Shown here: positions 41,605-43,146 of the stretch, piece after piece | Layout: each line of letters begins with the position of its first letter | Numbering within the stretch: position 1 is the stretch's first letter | From: Nonomuraea aridisoli | GTDB taxonomy: Bacteria > Actinomycetota > Actinomycetes > Streptosporangiales > Streptosporangiaceae | Reading direction: 5' to 3' | DNA: 43,146 nucleotides | Assembly (NCBI RefSeq): GCF_003236395.1 | Contig: NZ_POUD01000046.1 | Location: 1-43,146, forward strand | Position numbers and translations under genes: made by a program | Notes under the pieces: generated by a model | Told to the model about the DNA's origin: nothing | What the model saw: the letters and a program-made list of their open reading frames with translations, nothing else | Database searches by the model: none

Positions 41605-43104
41605 ATGACGACAGCGTTACGAGCGGTGCTGGCGTTCGCCTTGCTCGCCGGCTTCTACGTGCTGGTCGGCCTGGTCCTGGCGGCCGCGATCTTCTTCGAT
41701 GTCTGGCTCTTCGTCGACTTCCGTCCCCGGCTGATCGAGTTCGCCGTCGTGCTCACCCTCGCCGCGGTGACGCTCGTCCGTACGCTGATCATGGTGAGCC
41801 GCGGCGGGAGCGGCGAGCAGCCCGGTGTGGCGGTGGGACGCGAGCACGAGCCCGTGTTGTGGCAGACCGTCGAGGACCTCGCCCGGACGGTGCGCACCGC
41901 GCCGCCGGACGAGATCCGCCTGATCGCCGACGTGAACGCCGCCGTGTCGGAGGACACCCGCCTGCTGGGGCTGCGGGCGACGCGGCGGCGGATGTACATC
42001 GGGCTGCCGCTGCTGCAGACGCTCACGGTCGACGAGATGCGCGCGGTGCTCGGGCACGAGCTCGGCCACTACAGCGGGGCGCACACCCGCCTCGGCGCGC
42101 CGGTCTACCGGGGCCGGGTCTCACTGATCGCGACCGTGCAGAGCCTCGGCAAGCACCCGGCCATCCAGCGCGTGTTCCGCATGTACGCCCGGCTCTACCT
42201 CCGCGTCTCGCAGGCCGTCTCACGCCGGCAGGAGCTGGAGGCCGACGAGTTCGCCGTCATGATCGGCGGCCGCCAGGCCATGGCGAACGCCCTGCGCAAG
42301 GTCCACACCACCGCGCTGGCCTGGGAGGTGTACACCTCCGGCTACCTCTCGCTCGCCGGCGCGGGCGGGGCGCGGCCCGCGACCGTGTTCGGCGGGTTCC
42401 ACCAGCTGATGAGCGACCCAGTCCGGCAGGCCCAGCTCGCCGAGCTCGGCCGGCAGCCCGAAGAGGTCTCCCCGTACGACTCCCACCCCGGCCTGGCCGA
42501 ACGGCTGGCCGCGATCGAGCGCCTGCCCGAGCCGCCGCACACGCCCGACCCGCGCTCCGCCCTGACGCTGCTGGTCGACGCGAACGTGGCGGTGCAGGCC
42601 GTGGAGCAGACCATGTGGACGCCGGAGGCCCTGGAGAGACTGCGCCCGGTGCCGTGGGAGGAGCTGGTCGCCCACGGCATGTACGCCGGCCGCAACGCCG
42701 AGGCCCTGCACGACCTGGCGGTGGCCGGGCAGCGGGTCATGGGCTCCGCCCGGCCGTACCTGGACGCCGCGTTCGAGGCGATCGCGCGGGGGCGGCAGGC
42801 GGAGCTGGAGGCCCGGCTGCTGGAGCTGGGCTGGAACCCGTCCGAGAACATGCTGGCCGGGGTGCTGGGGCAGGCGCTGGAGGCGGTGCTGATCCAGCTC
42901 GGCCAGGCCCGGTGGACGCTGTCGTGGTCGGGGCCCGCGCGGCTGCTGTTCCACGACGGCGAGGAGGTCTCGCTGTCGGAGTACGCCGCCCAGGTGGCGG
43001 CCGACCCGGCGGCCGTGGCCGGGTTGCGGAAGTGGCTCGGCGACCACGGGATGCGTCACGACTACGTCCCCACCGAGGAGCCCACCCCCGCCGTCGCCCG
43101 CTAG
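41605..43104 (+). CDS. M48 family membrane metalloprotease
   Basis: 499-aa protein. Two N-terminal TM segments (about 5-35 and 45-65) anchor a zinc protease: His151-Glu152-x-x-His155 in LGHELGHYSG, third ligand Glu210 in RRQELEADEFA. These match M48 (HtpX/Ste24) proteases. The C-terminal 230 residues (helical, GLAERLAAIERLPEPP onward) have no known domain and resemble a cytoplasmic extension of actinobacterial members. ATG 41605 with CCGGGAG upstream. Probably envelope quality control; divergent from dgt-like gene. Confidence 0.92.
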   Translation: MTTALRAVLAFALLAGFYVLVGLVLAAAIFFDVWLFVDFRPRLIEFAVVLTLAAVTLVRTLIMVSRGGSGEQPGVAVGREHEPVLWQTVEDLARTVRTAPPDEIRLIADVNAAVSEDTRLLGLRATRRRMYIGLPLLQTLTVDEMRAVLGHELGHYSGAHTRLGAPVYRGRVSLIATVQSLGKHPAIQRVFRMYARLYLRVSQAVSRRQELEADEFAVMIGGRQAMANALRKVHTTALAWEVYTSGYLSLAGAGGARPATVFGGFHQLMSDPVRQAQLAELGRQPEEVSPYDSHPGLAERLAAIERLPEPPHTPDPRSALTLLVDANVAVQAVEQTMWTPEALERLRPVPWEELVAHGMYAGRNAEALHDLAVAGQRVMGSARPYLDAAFEAIARGRQAELEARLLELGWNPSENMLAGVLGQALEAVLIQLGQARWTLSWSGPARLLFHDGEEVSLSEYAAQVAADPAAVAGLRKWLGDHGMRHDYVPTEEPTPAVAR

Positions 43105-43110
43105 CCCGGC

Positions 43111-43146
43111 TCAGCGCAGCGCCCGCTCCAGGTCGGCGCGGTGCTC
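43111..43146 (-). CDS. 3' end of a gene leaving the window
   Basis: The last 12 codons, ending EHRADLERALR and TGA (43111-43113), are in an open minus-strand frame 6 bp from the M48 stop. Too short to identify. Confidence 0.4.
   Translation of the reverse strand, partial: EHRADLERALR

Overview
The window is uniformly GC-rich (codon third positions almost always G or C), with GTG and TTG starts, many 1-8 nt gene overlaps, and several starts lying 6-8 nt after a TANNNT-like box (leaderless style). Gene content (PknG/GlnX/GlnH signalling, AfsR-type ATPase, bacterial NO synthase, HrdB/SigA-type sigma factor near dnaG and dgt, DUF6766-like protein) points to a filamentous actinomycete, probably of the Streptosporangiales. 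That placement is inference; no 16S rRNA gene is present.

Region 1 (1-5158): SDR oxidoreductase, cytochrome P450, an AfsR-type regulator that has lost the middle of its NB-ARC ATPase, and an exported intradiol dioxygenase. Region 2 (5162-8596): a translationally coupled tetR - dikinase - 62-aa ORF operon; the dikinase has the domain order of rifampin phosphotransferase, not PEP synthase. Region 3 (8620-16544): TPR protein, unknown 181-aa protein, a lipoprotein/mini-membrane protein/DUF6766-like trio, a PLP enzyme of the ACC deaminase/D-cysteine desulfhydrase family, galactokinase, enoyl-CoA hydratase and a stand-alone NO synthase oxygenase. Region 4 (16822-18904): accessory zone ending at tRNA-Asn(GTT), with a GNAT gene, a frameshifted small gene, a macrodomain gene with three single-base frameshifts and an integrase remnant that has lost its catalytic residues.

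Region 5 (19031-21451): YtxH-like protein, strong terminator, a glucosylglycerate/mannosylglycerate hydrolase-like gene coupled to an unknown gene, and a 52-aa membrane protein. Region 6 (21565-29793) is the centrepiece: seven abutting or overlapping genes encoding a coiled-coil protein, a PknG kinase, a PP2C phosphatase, a vWA protein, an FHA protein, a four-TM GlnX-like receptor and a GlnH-like binding lipoprotein. It looks like a complete envelope-to-cytoplasm nutrient-sensing phospho-relay: GlnH binds a solute outside, GlnX carries the signal across the membrane, PknG and PP2C add and remove phosphate, and the FHA and vWA proteins are likely effectors or scaffold. Kinase, phosphatase and FHA protein all carry Cys-rich zinc-ribbon heads.

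Region 7 (29798-34463): IclR regulator, HMG-CoA-lyase-like enzyme and CaiB-type CoA-transferase in one operon, divergent from a GntP-type permease; together they suggest uptake, CoA activation and cleavage of a branched hydroxy-acid. Region 8 (34528-43146): housekeeping block of principal-type sigma factor, DNA primase, dGTPase-like HD hydrolase and M48 membrane protease, interleaved with a catalytically dead M23/LytM lipoprotein and a ferredoxin reductase-type flavoprotein; a gene runs off the right edge.
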